DNA of 45,235 bases from Halomonas sp. KAO (GTDB lineage Bacteria > Pseudomonadota > Gammaproteobacteria > Pseudomonadales > Halomonadaceae), in assembly GCF_015595025.1 (NCBI RefSeq), contig NZ_JADNRL010000037.1, positions 279,719 through 324,953 on the forward strand, written 5' to 3'. A model generated the notes under the pieces. The model was not told the origin of the DNA, made no database searches, and worked only from the letters and a program-made list of their open reading frames with translations. Shown here piece after piece: positions 42,780-45,235 of this stretch (the first letter of the stretch is position 1; every line of letters starts with the position of its first letter). A program made the translations under genes and the position numbers.

Positions 42780-43044
42780 AGGTTCGTTCGCTGACCCGGT
42801 GCTGGGTCAGCGACGACAGGGGAGGTGACTGCTCCCTGTGGAGTCTGTCGGGGCTACGCCGGCCGCCAGTAGCCGGCCGAGATCGACGGACTCCGGGAGG
42901 TTGGCGTCGGGTCGTCACCAGCCTCCCAGGTCGCCTATGGTGGCCTTTCCCGGCGACAGGGAACGCCCTGTCGTCGGGTTCTTTAACTCGACCCCCGAAT
43001 CATAGGTGCCCGGCGTGCATCATCAGCTTGAAGAGGAAAACTCC
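42780..43044. other. Structured 265-bp gap between glxR and ttuD
   Basis: No gene is seen. Three stem-loops follow each other: TCGCTGACCC/GGGTCAGCGA (42788-42797 with 42804-42813), a long imperfect one with outer arms 42840-42850 and 42884-42894 (one G-T pair) and inner GGCTAC/GTAGCC (42852-42857 with 42869-42874), and CGACAGGG/CCCTGTCG (42954-42961 with 42966-42973), followed by TTCTTTAA. The last could be a weak terminator or attenuator. Confidence 0.5.
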
Positions 43045-44400
43045 ATGATCACTCTGCCGACGCTCTCCACCCCGGAGGCCATTGCCGCGCTGTCGGAACC
43101 CGAGGCCCTGAGCTGGCTACGCGGACTGGCCGATGCGGCCGTGAATGCCGTGCACCCCGACAGCCTGCTGCCCGCCGAGCTGCCGCCGGCACCTGCCGGG
43201 CGCACCGTGGTGGTGGGAGCGGGCAAGGCCGCCGCCGCCATGGCCGCGGCACTGGAGCGGGCCTGGCTGGCCCAGCAGCCCGAGTCGCCGCTGACGGGGC
43301 TGGTGGTGACTCGCTACGGGCATGGTCCTCAAGGGCAGGGCCCCCAGGGGCCGCAGGGCGAGGGCCGGCGCATCGAGGTGCTCGAGGCGTCGCACCCGAT
43401 GCCCGATGGCCTGAGCGAGGAGGCCGCCCGGCGCATGCTCGAGGCGGTCGAGCCGCTGGGTGAGGATGACCTGGTGATCGCGCTGATTTCCGGCGGTGGT
43501 TCGGCGCTGATGAGCCTGCCGGCACCGGGCATCACCCTGGCCGACAAGCAGGCCCTCAACCAGGCCCTGCTGCGCTGCGGGGCACCGATCCGCGAGATCA
43601 ATACCGTGCGTCGCCATCTGTCGGCGATCAAGGGTGGGCGGCTGGCCACCGCGGCCCACCCGGCTCGGGTGCTGACCTGGCTGATCTCCGATGTGCCCGG
43701 TGACGACCCGACCCTGATCGCCTCCGGTCCGACGCTGCCGGATGCCAGCTCTCCGGCGGATGCCCTGGCCACCCTGGAACGCCATGGCATCGAGATTCCC
43801 GATGGCGTGCGCCGCCATCTGGAGGCCGCCGACAGGGCGCCGGCACCGGGTGATTCCGACTTCGCCCGCGATCGCTCACGGGTGCTGGCGCGTGCCTGTG
43901 ACGTCCTGAACGCCGCCCGCATGGCCGCCGAGGCGAGCGGCATCGAGGTGCGTGTGCTGGGCGATGATCTCGAGGGTGAGGCTCGCGATCTGGGCCGTGC
44001 CCAGGCGCGCCTGGCGTTGTCGAGTCAGAGCGAGCGGGAGCGGCCGCTGCTGCTGCTCTCCGGTGGCGAGACCAGCGTTACCGTGCGAGGTGATGGCCGC
44101 GGCGGGCGCAACGTCGAGTACCTGTTGGGCCTGTTCGAGGCACTTCAGGGGGCGCCGGGCATCCACGCCCTGGCCATCGATACCGATGGCATCGACGGCT
44201 CGGAAGACAATGCCGGTGCGCTGTTTGCGGCGTCCGACCGGGCACGGGCGGAGCGTCAGGGGCTTGACCCCGACGCCTTTCTGTCACGCAATGATGCCTA
44301 CACTTTCTTTCAGGCATTGGACCGGCTGATCGTGACCGGCCCGACGCGGACCAATGTCAACGACTTCCGTGCCATCCTGATTCTGCCGAGGACGCCATGA
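43045..44400 (+). CDS. ttuD: Glycerate 2-kinase (TtuD, MOFRL family)
   Basis: A 451-residue glycerate kinase of the GK-II type that makes 2-phosphoglycerate from D-glycerate and ATP. The N-terminal domain shows [16 protein letters not shown] and [20 protein letters not shown]; the C-terminal MOFRL domain has [22 protein letters not shown] and ends [11 protein letters not shown]. The usual loop after TRYGHG is lengthened by a PQG-repeat (about residues 92-107) before the conserved ASHPMPD. The start has GAGGA about 8 bases upstream; 13 extra upstream codons are unsupported. The stop overlaps the pyruvate kinase start (ATGA). Confidence 0.94.
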   Translation: MITLPTLSTPEAIAALSEPEALSWLRGLADAAVNAVHPDSLLPAELPPAPAGRTVVVGAGKAAAAMAAALERAWLAQQPESPLTGLVVTRYGHGPQGQGPQGPQGEGRRIEVLEASHPMPDGLSEEAARRMLEAVEPLGEDDLVIALISGGGSALMSLPAPGITLADKQALNQALLRCGAPIREINTVRRHLSAIKGGRLATAAHPARVLTWLISDVPGDDPTLIASGPTLPDASSPADALATLERHGIEIPDGVRRHLEAADRAPAPGDSDFARDRSRVLARACDVLNAARMAAEASGIEVRVLGDDLEGEARDLGRAQARLALSSQSERERPLLLLSGGETSVTVRGDGRGGRNVEYLLGLFEALQGAPGIHALAIDTDGIDGSEDNAGALFAASDRARAERQGLDPDAFLSRNDAYTFFQALDRLIVTGPTRTNVNDFRAILILPRTP

Positions 44401-45235
44401 CGCTACCCCCCCACGCTCCCATCCATGATCCCATTCGCCGCACCAAGATCGTCGCCACCCTGGGTCCCGCCAGCGACCGCGAGGGCGTGCTCGAGGCCAT
44501 GATCGCGGCCGGTGTCGACGTGGTGCGCCTCAACTTCTCCCACGGCACTGCCGACGATCACCGCCGCCGCCTGGAGCGAGTCCGCGAGATCGCCGCTCGC
44601 CTGGGCAGAAGCGTCGCCGCCCTGGGCGATCTGCAGGGGCCGAAGATCCGCATCGCCCGCTTCCGTGACGGCGCGGTGGAGCTCGCCGAAGGGGCTGCCT
44701 TTACCCTCGACATGGCCCTGGACGGCGATGCGGGGAATGAGGAGCGCGTGGGCTGCGACTACAAGCAGCTGATCGAGGATGTGGTGGCGGGCGACCGCCT
44801 GCTGCTCGATGATGGCCGGCTGGTGCTGGATGTCACCGCCGTGGCGGGCCGGGAGATCCATACCACGGTGACCGTGGGCGGCAGGCTCTCCAACAACAAG
44901 GGCATCAACAAGCTGGGCGGCGGACTCTCGGCGCCGGCGCTGACCGACAAGGACAGGGCGGACCTCGCCACCGCCGTCGACATCGGCGTGGACTATCTGG
45001 CGGTCTCGTTTCCGCGGCATGCCGCCGACATGGCCGAGGCCCGCGACCTGCTGGGCGAGGCCGGCAAGGAGATCGGCCTGGTGGCCAAGCTCGAGCGCGC
45101 CGAGGCGGTGACCGACGAGGCGACGCTGGACGGCATCATCCAGGCCTGCGAGGCGGTGATGGTGGCGCGTGGCGATCTCGGCGTGGAGATCGGTGACGAG
45201 AAGCTGATCGGCACCCAGAAGCGCATCATCAAGCG
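44397..45235 (+). CDS. pyk: Pyruvate kinase, N-terminal part
   Basis: The first 279 codons of a pyruvate kinase; the gene runs off the right edge. [14 protein letters not shown] opens the barrel, followed by [30 protein letters not shown], the small B domain (about residues 80-165), [16 protein letters not shown] and the metal-binding [17 protein letters not shown]. It overlaps ttuD by four bases. The same order gcl-hyi-glxR-ttuD-pykF is known in Pseudomonas putida, so this copy probably serves 2-phosphoglycerate made by TtuD, after enolase, giving pyruvate. Confidence 0.95.
   Translation, partial: MTLPPHAPIHDPIRRTKIVATLGPASDREGVLEAMIAAGVDVVRLNFSHGTADDHRRRLERVREIAARLGRSVAALGDLQGPKIRIARFRDGAVELAEGAAFTLDMALDGDAGNEERVGCDYKQLIEDVVAGDRLLLDDGRLVLDVTAVAGREIHTTVTVGGRLSNNKGINKLGGGLSAPALTDKDRADLATAVDIGVDYLAVSFPRHAADMAEARDLLGEAGKEIGLVAKLERAEAVTDEATLDGIIQACEAVMVARGDLGVEIGDEKLIGTQKRIIK

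Overview
The window is high-GC DNA with closely packed genes from a free-living gammaproteobacterium. Its glycine betaine/carnitine-type uptake genes, BCCT transporter, cytochrome-type urate oxidase, glc operon and gcl-hyi-glxR-ttuD-pyk cluster fit Halomonas or a close relative. That placement rests on gene content and protein style only; no rRNA or other marker gene is present. I see no tRNA, rRNA, CRISPR array, transposase, phage gene or integrase.

Layout. Positions 1-10,100 hold mixed metabolic genes: the start of an ABC ATPase, a lipocalin-astE pair, a methyltransferase, a tartrate/D-malate dehydrogenase, a small lipoprotein, a GT4 glycosyltransferase, a TVP38-type membrane protein, and a carnitine-type module (quaternary-amine binding protein, gamma-butyrobetaine dioxygenase, divergent LysR regulator). 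Positions 10,200-15,310 form a minus-strand run: GNAT, threonine aldolase, MtfA peptidase, a GNAT-nitrilase fusion and an EamA transporter. A BCCT transporter follows. Positions 17,260-24,400 are a glycolate module: glcDEF plus glcG on the minus strand, divergent GlcC-type regulator, and a LctP-family permease. A GST and a phosphoribosyltransferase separate this from the next block.

Positions 26,260-38,780 are a purine-degradation island. It encodes a Tsx-like outer-membrane channel, an NCS2 permease, UraD, UraH, the membrane urate oxidase PuuD, a GntR-family regulator, two NCS1 permeases, an Asp/Glu-hydantoin-type racemase (probably for allantoin), PuuE allantoinase, AllA and the ureidoglycine aminohydrolase AllE. 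Together they take urate to glyoxylate, urea and ammonia, except that no allantoate amidohydrolase (AllC/HpxK) is present. Downstream, gcl-hyi-glxR-ttuD-pyk (39,035 to the right edge) converts glyoxylate through tartronate semialdehyde and glycerate to pyruvate. Glycolate oxidase also yields glyoxylate, so the right half of the window is one large glyoxylate-centred system.

Regulation seen in the sequence. Variants of a TTGTATACAA palindrome lie in front of nearly every purine transcription unit, including the GntR gene itself, which suggests a single local regulon. A different, FadR-type box (TGGT-N3-ACCA) lies between glcD and the GlcC-type gene and again in front of the LctP-type permease, linking that permease to glycolate. 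A third palindrome (TTTGGAA-N5-TTCCAAA) precedes gcl. Several unusually perfect hairpins sit between convergent genes. No wholly new system is evident; the best leads are the regulon wiring, the missing pathway step, the structured intergenic regions and a probable CTG start codon.
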